Below are positions 54,970-64,000 of a stretch of 64,000 nucleotides of DNA, piece by piece. The stretch comes from Spirochaeta thermophila DSM 6578. Lineage in GTDB: Bacteria; Spirochaetota; Spirochaetia; Winmispirales; Winmispiraceae. The notes below the pieces were generated by a model that saw only the letters and a list, made by a program, of their open reading frames with translations, did no database searches and was not told the DNA's origin. The stretch is taken from positions 2,232,001-2,296,000 of the forward strand of contig NC_017583.1 of the NCBI RefSeq assembly GCF_000184345.1, read 5' to 3'. How positions within the stretch are numbered: position 1 is the first letter of the stretch; each line of letters starts with the position of its first letter. Position numbers and translations under genes: made by a program.

Positions 54970-54992
54970 GAAAAACTCCAGTATGCGAAGGG

Positions 54993-54998
54993 ATTATA
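54993..54998 (-). promoter_or_regulatory. -10 box upstream of rho
   Basis: Exact TATAAT on the - strand about 25 bases before the rho ATG. No good -35 match is seen at 16-18 nt, so only the -10 element is claimed. Confidence 0.5.
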
Positions 54999-55076
54999 GG
55001 CGTGAACTCCTCACTCACATCACTCTGTTCATGGAATTCCATCCCGGTATCAGGGGGAGAACGATCGGGGTGTGCC

Positions 55077-56339
55077 TCACGTCAGTTTATTTTCAATATA
55101 GTCTGCAAGCTCCTTCCTGTCAAGCCAGTCTTCCTCCTGCACCAAAACGTACGTGAGCAGCCCCGCGAGGAGCGTGCTCTTGTGTTGTATCCGCTCCCGG
55201 TCACCGCGAAGGAGGGCCCTGAAGGTACGGCTTCGGCCGCCTCTCCTGCCCACTCCCACCCACACCGTGCCCACCGGTTTCTCGGGGCTCCCCCCTGAAG
55301 GCCCGGCAATCCCGGAGACCGCGGCAGCCACGTCCACGGGCATGCGGTCGAATACACCCCGCACCATCTCCTCCACGGTCTGTCGGGACACCGCCCCGAA
55401 GGTCTGCAATGTCTCGGGCCGCACGCCGAGGAACCGTTCTTTCGCCTCGTTGCTATAGGTCACCACCCCTCCCCAGAATATCTCCGAAGAGCCGGCCACC
55501 CTCGTGAGCGATGAGGAGAGTCTCCCGCCGGTACACGACTCGGCGAAACCCACCGTGAGCCCACGGCGGGCTAGGGCCTCCTTGAGAAGGACGAACAGAT
55601 CCTTCTCCCCTTCGAAGACGAGCACGGGGAGGAACCGCTCCTCGAGCGAGGTCACGCACGCGCGGATGGTCTCCTCGTCTCCACCCGAGAGCACGAGAAA
55701 CACCCTCCCCGGCTGGGCCTGCGTGGCCCAGGTGAGCCTCCCCTCCCAGGGTGCGAGGGCGTCTTCCAGGGCCGACTCGGGGATGAGATAGGTGGTATAC
55801 ATCCGCTCGCCGGTATCGCTCGCCCTCCCGGAGATCGCCCTGATGCGAGGCGCAACCTCATCCTCGAATACCCGGGCGAGCTCCACGGGAGGGCCTGGAA
55901 GCGCGGCCACCCACGTCTCCCCCACCCTGCCCCAGAGTCCCGGTGCGGTCCCCGCGGGGTTGGGCAGGGCCTCGAACCCTTCGGGTACGTAGGCCTGCCG
56001 GCGGTTGGAGGGAACCTCCCGCAGGTGGGGATACCGCTCGACGAGGGCCTGCCACACATCTTCTCTGAAGACGAGCGGCACACCCGCGCACGAGGCCAGA
56101 AGCTCTCTCCCGTGATCGTCGCTCGTGGGCCCGAGCCCCCCACACACCAGCACCACTCCACCCCGCTCGATCATGCGGGAGAGCTCCTCATGCCCGAGCG
56201 CAGGATCGTCGGGGAGCACGAGCGCCTCCCTCACCTCCACGCCCAGGAGCCCGAGCTCGCGGGAGAGGTACTGCACATGGCTGTCCCTCACCCTGCCCCG
56301 AAGAAGCTCTGTACCGAAGACGACGATTGATGCGTGCAT
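55077..56339 (-). CDS. cinA: CinA-family nicotinamide-nucleotide amidase protein
   Basis: 420 residues in the full-length two-domain form: an N-terminal MoaB/MogA-like domain (FGTELLRGRVRDSHVQYLSRELG, VCGGLGPTSDDHGRELLA) and a C-terminal PncC amidase domain (VGFAESCTGGRLSSSLTRVAGSSEIFWGGVVTYSN, AAVSGIAGPSGGSPEKPVGTVWVG). Repairs NAD by removing the amide from nicotinamide mononucleotide, and the first domain may hydrolyse ADP-ribose. Eight bases after the bactofilin gene, so probably the last gene of that operon. Confidence 0.92.
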   Translation of the reverse strand: MHASIVVFGTELLRGRVRDSHVQYLSRELGLLGVEVREALVLPDDPALGHEELSRMIERGGVVLVCGGLGPTSDDHGRELLASCAGVPLVFREDVWQALVERYPHLREVPSNRRQAYVPEGFEALPNPAGTAPGLWGRVGETWVAALPGPPVELARVFEDEVAPRIRAISGRASDTGERMYTTYLIPESALEDALAPWEGRLTWATQAQPGRVFLVLSGGDEETIRACVTSLEERFLPVLVFEGEKDLFVLLKEALARRGLTVGFAESCTGGRLSSSLTRVAGSSEIFWGGVVTYSNEAKERFLGVRPETLQTFGAVSRQTVEEMVRGVFDRMPVDVAAAVSGIAGPSGGSPEKPVGTVWVGVGRRGGRSRTFRALLRGDRERIQHKSTLLAGLLTYVLVQEEDWLDRKELADYIENKLT

Positions 56340-56347
56340 GGGACGTG

Positions 56348-56761
56348 CTACTTCACCTTCTTGAGCGAGTATCGAAGCTGGTCCACCGTGTAGGCGAAGA
56401 TGTCGATCTCATCCGGCGCACGAAGCATCTCACAGGAACCTTCGAAGACCGCATCGTCGGCGATGCTGATACGCGCAGTACGGATGGAGCCGTACATCTC
56501 GCACCCCGAGAAGAGATACACCTTCGAAGAGGCCTCAACATCGCCTTCCACCCTGCCCGCGATCACCACTGCATCGGCCACGATGTCGGCCCTCACCATT
56601 GCGCCGGAGGCCACCGCTACCACGCTGCCCCCCTCTATCCTTCCTTCAAAACGCCCCTCTATCACCAGCGGCTCTTTCACCCTGAGCGTACCCGTTACCC
56701 TGGCCTCAGGCCCTATCCTGTGGGCGGGCTGCGGTACACCGACAACCGAAAGTATATCCAT
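56348..56761 (-). CDS. bactofilin (polymer-forming cytoskeletal protein)
   Basis: 137 residues from ATG 56761. The central ~100 residues are a right-handed beta-helix with short hydrophobic repeats (GTLRVKEPLVIEGRFEGRI, VADAVVIAGRVEGDVEASSKVYLFSGC, ARISIADDAVFEG), characteristic of bactofilins. These self-assemble into filaments that shape cells or place other proteins. It lies 8 bases after a TPR gene and a response regulator, suggesting that the three act together. Confidence 0.85.
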   Translation of the reverse strand: MDILSVVGVPQPAHRIGPEARVTGTLRVKEPLVIEGRFEGRIEGGSVVAVASGAMVRADIVADAVVIAGRVEGDVEASSKVYLFSGCEMYGSIRTARISIADDAVFEGSCEMLRAPDEIDIFAYTVDQLRYSLKKVK

Positions 56762-56769
56762 GCAGACCC

Positions 56770-56991
56770 CTACTTCGTGGTCATCTCGAATACGCCGTCC
56801 CAATCCTCGGGCGGCGGGTTCTTCATGTAGTGAAGACAGCGCGCGTAGTACACCTTAGAGGGGCCATCCTCGGGATCCAGGGCCAGGGCCTTGGCGAACT
56901 CCTCCCTGGCCTTCTCGAATTCCATCATCTTGTAGTAGTTGCGCCCCCGGGCGAAGTACTCCAGGACCTTTTTCTTGGTCTCGGAGATCAC
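56770..56991 (-). CDS. small TPR-like protein, 73 residues
   Basis: Essentially one tetratricopeptide unit (RGRNYYKMMEFEKAREEFAKALALDP) with an adjoining helix and the tail KNPPPEDWDGVFEMTTK. The same kind of tail (proline pair, WDGV, Thr/Lys) is found at the C-terminus of some spirochaetal adenylate cyclases (from memory), so this may be a detached scaffold module. Tight spacing (9 bases after the regulator gene, 8 before bactofilin). Confidence 0.82.
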   Translation of the reverse strand: MISETKKKVLEYFARGRNYYKMMEFEKAREEFAKALALDPEDGPSKVYYARCLHYMKNPPPEDWDGVFEMTTK

Positions 56992-57000
56992 GGCTGCCTC

Positions 57001-57726
57001 CTATACGATCTCCCGCTCTTTCCACACCTTGAAGTGCCGTTGATAGCGCTCTTCCAGATCATCGAGCGAGATCTCACCTTCCTTGAGGGAAGAATCCTGC
57101 CGGGAAAGCTCTTCCACCTCTTCCTCGAGAGCGTTGAGGGCCGCGAGGCTCTTCTCGGCCACCTCTCTCACCTTTCCGAAGAAGGCCTCCACCGTCTTGG
57201 GGTCGGAGGCATCCACCTCTCTGCTCTCATCGATGAGCACGGAGAGCGGCTCCCTCATGTGGCGGGCAAAGTAGGCGAGCGACTTGTTGAGCGACTCCAG
57301 CACGGCAAGCCTCCGCTCCCGCTGCACGAGCTGACGGGCCATGTCCTGATGCCTGAGCACCGAGTTGATCCGCGCGAGCACCTCCGAGAAGTTGAACGGC
57401 TTGGTGATGTAGTCTTCCACCCCCAGCTCGAAGCCCTCGATCTTGTCCCTCACGTCGTCCATCGCCGAGAACATCACGATGGGAATGTGCGCCACGTCCC
57501 TGTAGTCGGGCTCCTGCTTCACGATGCGGGTCACCTCCCAGCCCGAAAGTTTCGGCATGATGTTGTCGAGGAGGACGAGATCGGGTCGCTGCTCCTTCAT
57601 CACCAGTAAGGCCTCTTCTCCGTCCCTCGCCTTGTAGACCTCGAACCCCAACTTGCTCAGCATGATCTCGAAGAACTCGAGATTGATCTCTTCGTCGTCG
57701 ACTATAAGGATCTTCTTCTTTTCCAT
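57001..57726 (-). CDS. response regulator with C-terminal DHp-like helical domain
   Basis: 241 residues. The receiver domain (1-~125) has the acidic pocket DDE, the phosphoacceptor Asp in VLLDNIMPKLSGW, and the Ser and Lys switch residues in MFSAMDD and ITKPFNF. The rest is a coiled coil; FARHMREPLSVL resembles the H-box of a histidine kinase dimerisation domain with one residue missing, and no ATPase domain follows. Output may therefore be dimerisation or phosphotransfer rather than DNA binding. First gene of the regulator/TPR/bactofilin/cinA group. Confidence 0.87.
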   Translation of the reverse strand: MEKKKILIVDDEEINLEFFEIMLSKLGFEVYKARDGEEALLVMKEQRPDLVLLDNIMPKLSGWEVTRIVKQEPDYRDVAHIPIVMFSAMDDVRDKIEGFELGVEDYITKPFNFSEVLARINSVLRHQDMARQLVQRERRLAVLESLNKSLAYFARHMREPLSVLIDESREVDASDPKTVEAFFGKVREVAEKSLAALNALEEEVEELSRQDSSLKEGEISLDDLEERYQRHFKVWKEREIV

Positions 57727-57810
57727 CGGGCACCAGCCTTCTTCTGGGAGGTTATCCTATTCTGTACCACCCTCGGCCTCTTGTCAATGCGCATCCCCTC
57801 CCTTGAAAGC

Positions 57811-59100
57811 CTACTTCCTCAATCCCCTCTTCCGCTCCTCTTGCAGCACCCGCTCCACAAGACACCTCCGCTCGGGAGGAAGCTCCAGCCTCCCGGGATC
57901 CACCCCGGGATCGGGCTCATACCACACCTGCTTGTTGAAATACTCCCTGAGCCCCTCGTCCTTGAACACATACCCGTACAGCGCAAACACGCAGTTCCTA
58001 AGCAGCCTCAGCTCCTCATCGCTCATCTTCTCAATCACTCCATCCACATATTCCCCATACCAGTCATCCGTATACCCGTTCACCGCAAGCGCATATATGC
58101 TCGGCTCCCCCCACGTCCGCCGTATCCGAAACACCTCCGTGTACTCATACCCCGCCACATAAAAGTACACGTTCCCTCCAAACCCCACATACACCCCACA
58201 CCCAGGATACGGCGGCCGCATCACTCCCTCCGCTCTATATTCCCTCCCCAGTATCTCAGACACCTTGGCCACGTGCTCTTCCCTCACCAGATACTCCCCA
58301 TCCGGCCCCACCACCCCAAACTCAGAACCTGCATCTTCCTCAAAGTTCAGGTAGAGTTGAGAGAGGTTACCCTGCTCATCCGCATATATTGGATCGGCCT
58401 CACTCCTGAACAACCACTCTCCCCAATACTCGTGCAGCCTACTCGGCGTGTCATAGTACGTCCTCCCCCATACAAGCGCCCGCCCTTCCTCAAAGGCCTC
58501 CTTAAGCCCAAGCTCCTCAGCACGCCTCACACTCGCCTCGTACTTCTCAGGATCAAGCTCCCTAAGCAGCTCAATAACCTCCTTACCCATATAGATCCGC
58601 CCATCCGTATCCACAGATCCTGCACTCCCATTCTCCCATGGAAACACACAATAGAACCTATCCTTCCCCTTGAGAAAAAATACAGGCCCAACCGGTAGCA
58701 GCCCATGAAACGCTTCACCAACAGAGCTTGAAAAATACACTATTACATTATAGTGAGCATCTAGTACCTGCACACTCCCTCTATTCACACCAAATGTATA
58801 TCCACCTATTGGATATACATCTCCTCCCATCCACCAGCCCCTCTTCTTCAATTCGCGCTGAAAGATGTGCGTTTTTCCTCCCCCCCACTCAATCTCAAAC
58901 CGTTTCAAATCAATCTCGTCATCAATTATTATACGCTGTCTTTTCTCATCCACCCAAAAACCGGAGGGACTCTCCATCGCAGGCTCCATCCCCTTTACCG
59001 TAATCTCCTCAAAGCGCCCAACAAGCTCTACCCTCACTTCCTGCGTATACCCCACCGCAAGACTCAAGAGCATTACTGCTGGCAAAAGTAACTTCCTCAT
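57811..59100 (-). CDS. secreted protein of unknown function, 429 residues
   Basis: Signal peptide MRKLLLPAVMLLSLAVGYTQ, then about 400 residues rich in Tyr, Glu, Gly and Val with repeated short strand pairs (KRQRIIIDDEIDLKRFEIEW, VNRGSVQVLDAHYNVIVYF, GVYVGFGGNVYFYVAGYEYTEVFRI), suggestive of a beta-propeller. No family is recognised. GGAGG stands before the ATG at 59100. Its composition is clearly more AT-rich than its neighbours. The gene just upstream is a likely relative with the same organisation. Confidence 0.75.
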   Translation of the reverse strand: MRKLLLPAVMLLSLAVGYTQEVRVELVGRFEEITVKGMEPAMESPSGFWVDEKRQRIIIDDEIDLKRFEIEWGGGKTHIFQRELKKRGWWMGGDVYPIGGYTFGVNRGSVQVLDAHYNVIVYFSSSVGEAFHGLLPVGPVFFLKGKDRFYCVFPWENGSAGSVDTDGRIYMGKEVIELLRELDPEKYEASVRRAEELGLKEAFEEGRALVWGRTYYDTPSRLHEYWGEWLFRSEADPIYADEQGNLSQLYLNFEEDAGSEFGVVGPDGEYLVREEHVAKVSEILGREYRAEGVMRPPYPGCGVYVGFGGNVYFYVAGYEYTEVFRIRRTWGEPSIYALAVNGYTDDWYGEYVDGVIEKMSDEELRLLRNCVFALYGYVFKDEGLREYFNKQVWYEPDPGVDPGRLELPPERRCLVERVLQEERKRGLRK

Positions 59101-59152
59101 CACTACCTCCTCTGTTTTGCTTGGTACAGTTCTGCCTCCTCCCACCACCCCC

Positions 59153-60088
59153 TCACCAGTCCCGCCGTATCCGATACAGCGGTATCTCACCACCCTCGGG
59201 TTTCCCAAGCACGTACAGATCACCCGTCTGCCCGTCCACCACAACGGATCCTAATATCTTCGAAAGGGCGAGTCTTACTATCCTCGTTATACCCTTTTCA
59301 CGTTCCGGAGGATAGACCACCACACTCCCAATACTCCCCCAGTACACATTCCCATCCTTGTCCTTACCAAGATACGTATTACCCCTAATCACCTCTATTT
59401 TCTCCCCCGTCCGGTACTCAAACCACGTCGTATAGTCCCTCGTCGCAAGCTCGCCCCGTATGAACAGACGCCCCTCCTCGTCTATCCTCACCTCCCCACT
59501 CTCCCCCCACCGCTCCTCCACATACCGCCTCGTCCCCTCTTCGTCCAGCACCTTCCTCCGATTCGCCTCCTCGTCCACCTCAGGATCGGGCACGCTCCAC
59601 AACCGCCCCTCCGCATCCTGTATAAACAGCACGCCCCCATAGTACCACCACGAACGGTAGTCCTTGAATCGCTCATCGTTTACCACCGCCATCTCACCCC
59701 GCCTCGCATCATACACCTCGATCACTCGATACCACTCAGGCCTGCTCAATACAAACACATCTTCCTCGACTTGATACGGCGTCGTCTCATAATCAAGCTC
59801 GCATCGCACCTCTCGCTCTACCCTGTATCCCTTCGTGTCCAAAAACACAAAACGCCCATTCATTATGTCAAATATCAGCAACCCACGAAGCGCATGCCCC
59901 ATCACCGGCTTATATGGGATCGTGATCGGCCCCGGAGATTCCCTATACCCCAGCTCACCCTTACCACCCCCTATCCTAAACCGCGCCACCTCCTCCATCT
60001 CCCCCTCCGCCACCTCCTGCCCCACAAGCCATGCCACCCCTATACAGATCAGCATCCCTACGCCAATAATCCGCTTCATATTCATCAT
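59153..60088 (-). CDS. secreted protein of unknown function, 311 residues
   Basis: Signal peptide (MKRIIGVGMLICIGVAWLVGQ) followed by strand-rich repeats (GLLIFDIMNGRFVFLDTKGYRVE, WYYGGVLFIQDAEGRLWSVPD, GKDKDGNVYWGSIGSVVVYPPE) typical of propeller-like sensor or binding proteins. The leader sequence before the start (TGTAACCAAGCA) is nearly repeated before the next gene (TGTACCAAGCA), supporting tandem duplication. AAAGG lies 7 nt before ATG 60088. AT-richer than surroundings; possibly acquired. Function unknown. Confidence 0.75.
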   Translation of the reverse strand: MMNMKRIIGVGMLICIGVAWLVGQEVAEGEMEEVARFRIGGGKGELGYRESPGPITIPYKPVMGHALRGLLIFDIMNGRFVFLDTKGYRVEREVRCELDYETTPYQVEEDVFVLSRPEWYRVIEVYDARRGEMAVVNDERFKDYRSWWYYGGVLFIQDAEGRLWSVPDPEVDEEANRRKVLDEEGTRRYVEERWGESGEVRIDEEGRLFIRGELATRDYTTWFEYRTGEKIEVIRGNTYLGKDKDGNVYWGSIGSVVVYPPEREKGITRIVRLALSKILGSVVVDGQTGDLYVLGKPEGGEIPLYRIRRDW

Positions 60089-60109
60089 CCTGCATCCTTT
60101 GCACTGCTT

Positions 60110-60124
60110 GGTTACACTATAACC
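60110..60124. promoter_or_regulatory. palindrome at the promoter of the secreted-protein pair
   Basis: GGTTACACTATAACC: 5-bp arms GGTTA/TAACC. On the - strand it contains TATAGT, a plausible -10 box, so it may be an operator. Confidence 0.45.
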
Positions 60125-60206
60125 CTCTCATCACCAAAAATATCACATGTGCACGCTTGGAGTCCGTTCATATGCGTGCCACCGGTCGTCTCTTCTTTCC
60201 TCTCCC

Positions 60207-60509
60207 CTACCGTACCTCGAGCACGCGCTCCACGCCCTCGGGGACCCCGTCAACCCCGAAGAGGCGCTTGCAGGCCTCGAGGGTGTACTCCCTCACGCCG
60301 TTCACACGGTTGTAGTAGTCGATGAAGGCCTGGATCTCCTCGGGATCCCCCGAGTAGAGGGCCGAACAGAAGGCGGCCCGGAAGAGGCCCTTCTCGGCGA
60401 GCTCCATGGTGGAGAGCTTCCCGTACTCACGCTTGGCCTTCCCGTCCACGATGGCGGTCCTCCCCTCGTACCCTATGGTGAAGATGAAGTCCTCTCGGCT
60501 GAGCGTCAT
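60207..60509 (-). CDS. hypothetical protein of 100 residues downstream of groEL
   Basis: No family recognised. Soluble, starts MTLSREDFIFTIGYEGRTAIVDG and contains EKGLFRAAFCSALYSGDPEEIQAFIDYYN. GGAGG lies 7 nt before ATG 60509. It follows the groEL terminator by about 60 bases, so it has its own promoter or relies on readthrough. The remaining gap to the secreted-protein gene (60088-60207) holds only the palindrome listed. Confidence 0.75.
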   Translation of the reverse strand: MTLSREDFIFTIGYEGRTAIVDGKAKREYGKLSTMELAEKGLFRAAFCSALYSGDPEEIQAFIDYYNRVNGVREYTLEACKRLFGVDGVPEGVERVLEVR

Positions 60510-60571
60510 GGGCCATCCTCCCTCTGATGACGCACACCGTATGTGGTGTGCCATGGAGATGAGCATAGATG

Positions 60572-60601
60572 AAAAAAGGGAGCCCTGCAACGAGGGCTCC
60601 C
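60572..60601 (-). terminator. rho-independent terminator of groEL
   Basis: GGGAGCCCT (60578-60586), 6-nt loop, AGGGCTCCC (60593-60601), followed by TTTTTT on the - strand. Confidence 0.92.
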
Positions 60602-60621
60602 GAATCCCCTTAGGAGGGGTC

Positions 60622-62268
<1,647 letters not shown>

Positions 62269-62299
62269 TTAAGGTTTTGAGTGTGTTGTGTGTAACGGA

Positions 62300-62328
62300 A
62301 ATAGAATATGTGTAGTCTCTTTTGTCAG
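62300..62328 (-). promoter_or_regulatory. predicted promoter of groEL
   Basis: CTGACA (62323-62328), 17-nt spacer, TCTATT (62300-62305) on the - strand. Only a moderate match. Confidence 0.45.
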
Positions 62329-62419
62329 TAAATTAACAAGCTTTCCCTCAAACGGCAACTGGTTCCCGCAAAAAGGAGGCCCATTGCAGCGGGAAGGGTC
62401 CTGTGGTAATAAGGTAGGC

Positions 62420-63982
62420 ATGAGAAAGATCCGGAACGCACGTTCCATCCTGTTCATCCCCGATCCTCCGGCCGATGCCGTGCCCCTTGGGGAACTGGAG
62501 GAGTTCCTGGGGAGTCTCCCGGGGAAGGCCACGGCGACATGGAACATTCCCGTGTGTCCGTTTCTCGAAGATGAGCGGTGGAGGCGGTTCCTCGAACGGA
62601 GGATAGCTGTGGGCGACGAACTCGTGAGCATGGGCTACGCAGGGGTGCCTCTCCACCTCCTCTCCCCGCAGGAACAGGAAGACGAGCTCGCCTGGGCCCT
62701 CCACAACCCCTGGTGGAGCGGGACGTACGACCTCTGGCACTTCACCCCCCGCGCCTATCACCACCCCGCCGGCACCCTCTCCCCCCTCCCCCCCACCTTC
62801 CCCCAAACGCCCCTCACCACCCTCCTCTCCCCCTCCCGCCCCTTCCACGGCCGGCTCGCCTCGCCCCAGGGCGCGCTCCCCCTCGTCCACCTCCCCTTCC
62901 TCCTCCTCTCATCCTCCCCGCTCCGCACGCTCACCCGCGCCCTCCTCTCCCCCGACCCCCTCGTCCTCCTCATGACCCCCGGCCCCGACTTCGCCGCGCA
63001 GGCCGACCTCCTCCTCACCGTCCTCCTCGACCTCGACCGCAAGGGCCACACCTTCAGCTTCGAACCGCTCCCCGATCCCCTCCCCCTACCCCCCACCCAG
63101 CACCTCACCCCCCTCCTCGTGCCCCTGCCTTCGGTTCCCCACGTTGACCGCCTCCGCGCCATGGACGAGGACTCGGAGGAACACACCCGCCTCCTCCTGC
63201 AGACCCTCTCCGCCTACCACCCCACCCCCGCCGCTCCCCTCCCCCCCGCCGAGCGGACCCTCGGCGCCCACATGGAGGGCAGGGCCATCCTGTCGGACGA
63301 AGGGATACACGTGGAGTTCGAAGGCGGCCTCCCGGTACTCGTGGCCTCAGGTCCCGGCCCCGCCCATCGCCTCCCCGCCCCGCAGGTGGAACTCGCAGGC
63401 AAAAAGACCCGCATCACCGTACAGAGCGCCTTCTCGCTCGAGGGCGAGCACGTACGAGGGCTCCGGACCCTGCTGTCCGCAGCCGGCACCACGCCCCTCG
63501 CCACCGCGGATTTCCTCCTGGTGGAAGGCTTCCCCCACCTCATCCTCGACCTCGCCCTCTTTCCCGAAGCCCTGGACGCCCCCTGGATGAGCCGGCTCCA
63601 CCCCCTCTCCCTCCCCCTCCCCTCCTCCCCCTCGCCGCCGAAACTCACCCTCTTCCAGCACACCCTGAAGAGCCCCGCCACCCTCGAGACCCCCTCCCTC
63701 CTCTGTGCACCCACCGGCCTCCTCGTCCAGACCCCCGACTCCCACCTCCTCGTCCAGCCGCTCTCACCCTGGGCCCCCGTCCCCTGTCCCCTCCTCCTCC
63801 AGGCCTCGAACCGCGGCCACACCCTCTCCCTCACCCCCCTCCCCATCCCCGGCCCGGCATCACCCCGCACCCTTCCCACCCCCCTCCGCACCACCCTCCT
63901 CGTCTCCCCCACTCTCACCTCCCCCCTCCCCGCCGGAGACCTCCCGCCCCAGGTCCTCGCCGCCCTCTTCCCCTCTGACTAG
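62420..63982 (+). CDS. protein of unknown function, 520 residues
   Basis: Not recognised. The N-terminal ~110 residues (RSILFIPDPPADAVPLGEL, WNIPVCPFLEDERWRRFLERRI, NPWWSGTYDLWHF) look like a folded alpha/beta domain faintly reminiscent of polysaccharide deacetylase-like barrels; the rest is extraordinarily rich in Leu and Pro, with almost only CTC and CCC codons. No signal peptide. AAGG precedes ATG 62420. Divergent from groEL. The persistent open frame and sensible N-terminus support a real gene, but the C-terminal composition is odd. Confidence 0.65.
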   Translation: MRKIRNARSILFIPDPPADAVPLGELEEFLGSLPGKATATWNIPVCPFLEDERWRRFLERRIAVGDELVSMGYAGVPLHLLSPQEQEDELAWALHNPWWSGTYDLWHFTPRAYHHPAGTLSPLPPTFPQTPLTTLLSPSRPFHGRLASPQGALPLVHLPFLLLSSSPLRTLTRALLSPDPLVLLMTPGPDFAAQADLLLTVLLDLDRKGHTFSFEPLPDPLPLPPTQHLTPLLVPLPSVPHVDRLRAMDEDSEEHTRLLLQTLSAYHPTPAAPLPPAERTLGAHMEGRAILSDEGIHVEFEGGLPVLVASGPGPAHRLPAPQVELAGKKTRITVQSAFSLEGEHVRGLRTLLSAAGTTPLATADFLLVEGFPHLILDLALFPEALDAPWMSRLHPLSLPLPSSPSPPKLTLFQHTLKSPATLETPSLLCAPTGLLVQTPDSHLLVQPLSPWAPVPCPLLLQASNRGHTLSLTPLPIPGPASPRTLPTPLRTTLLVSPTLTSPLPAGDLPPQVLAALFPSD

Positions 63983-64000
63983 CCCCACTCCACCTCACCG

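Overview
The window is a high-GC, densely packed bacterial chromosome segment holding about 50 protein genes, no rRNA or tRNA that I could recognise, and no CRISPR array. It has diderm features (a TolC-type outer-membrane channel, a beta-barrel-like protein, lipoproteins, SecDF-YajC). The gene content (a free-standing bactofilin, a large M16 PreP-type protease, a DUF6062-like protein, a pyruvate dehydrogenase operon, thermophile-like proteins) suggests a thermophilic spirochaete close to Spirochaeta (Winmispira) thermophila. That taxonomic call is an inference from general resemblance and was not checked against a database. The + strand is rich in C over G whichever way the genes point, and most genes lie on the - strand, which fits a - strand that is the leading strand of replication.

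Layout. 1-5.6 kb: an APC/SLC12-like permease and the yajC-secD-secF export operon. 5.6-6.9 kb: an intact IS256-family insertion sequence with a perfect 8-bp target duplication. 7-8.2 kb: a GT4 glycosyltransferase. 8.2-14.9 kb: a TetR-controlled efflux operon (TolC, HlyD-like lipoprotein, two ABC ATPases, two ABC-2 permeases) in which every junction from tolC onward is an ATGA overlap. 14.9-18.7 kb: a PNPOx-like gene followed by pyruvate dehydrogenase E1alpha, E1beta and E2. 18.8-25.1 kb: htpG with a small unknown gene, a barrel protein, a duplicated-cysteine-motif protein, a PpiC lipoprotein and a MATE exporter. 25.2-31.4 kb: pyrC, a PLC-like gene, a UMF1 transporter and an M16 protease. 31.5-34.9 kb: a 1127-residue fusion of 2-oxoacid dehydrogenase E1alpha, E1beta, a lipoyl domain and a complete 3-oxoacyl-ACP synthase III. 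35-37.3 kb: a radical SAM protein and its TetR regulator. 37.3-39.8 kb: a beta-helix-like lipoprotein gene split by a second, frameshifted copy of the same IS. 40-42.4 kb: proA-proB. 42.4-47.4 kb: a group resembling the flavin-based extracellular electron transfer locus of Listeria (PplA-like lipoprotein, UbiA prenyltransferase, polyprenyl diphosphate synthase, Ndh2 with a membrane tail). 47.4-52.7 kb: glycerate kinase, an orphan galactitol-type EIIC, a nitroreductase and a GH5-like glycosidase. 52.8-57.7 kb: rpmE-rho and a response regulator/TPR/bactofilin/CinA operon. 57.8-60.1 kb: two AT-richer secreted-protein genes. 60.2-64 kb: a small unknown gene, groEL, and an unknown 520-residue protein.

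The two systems most worth following up are the E1-lipoyl-KASIII fusion, which could pass a (branched) acyl group from a 2-oxo acid into fatty-acid initiation on one polypeptide, and the FLEET-like quinone/flavin electron-transfer cluster in what looks like a diderm. No stretch over about 300 bases is left without a gene or the IS; the longer intergenic gaps (18661-18859, 36459-36668, 39792-39986, 47306-47463) hold the promoters, hairpins and operators listed.
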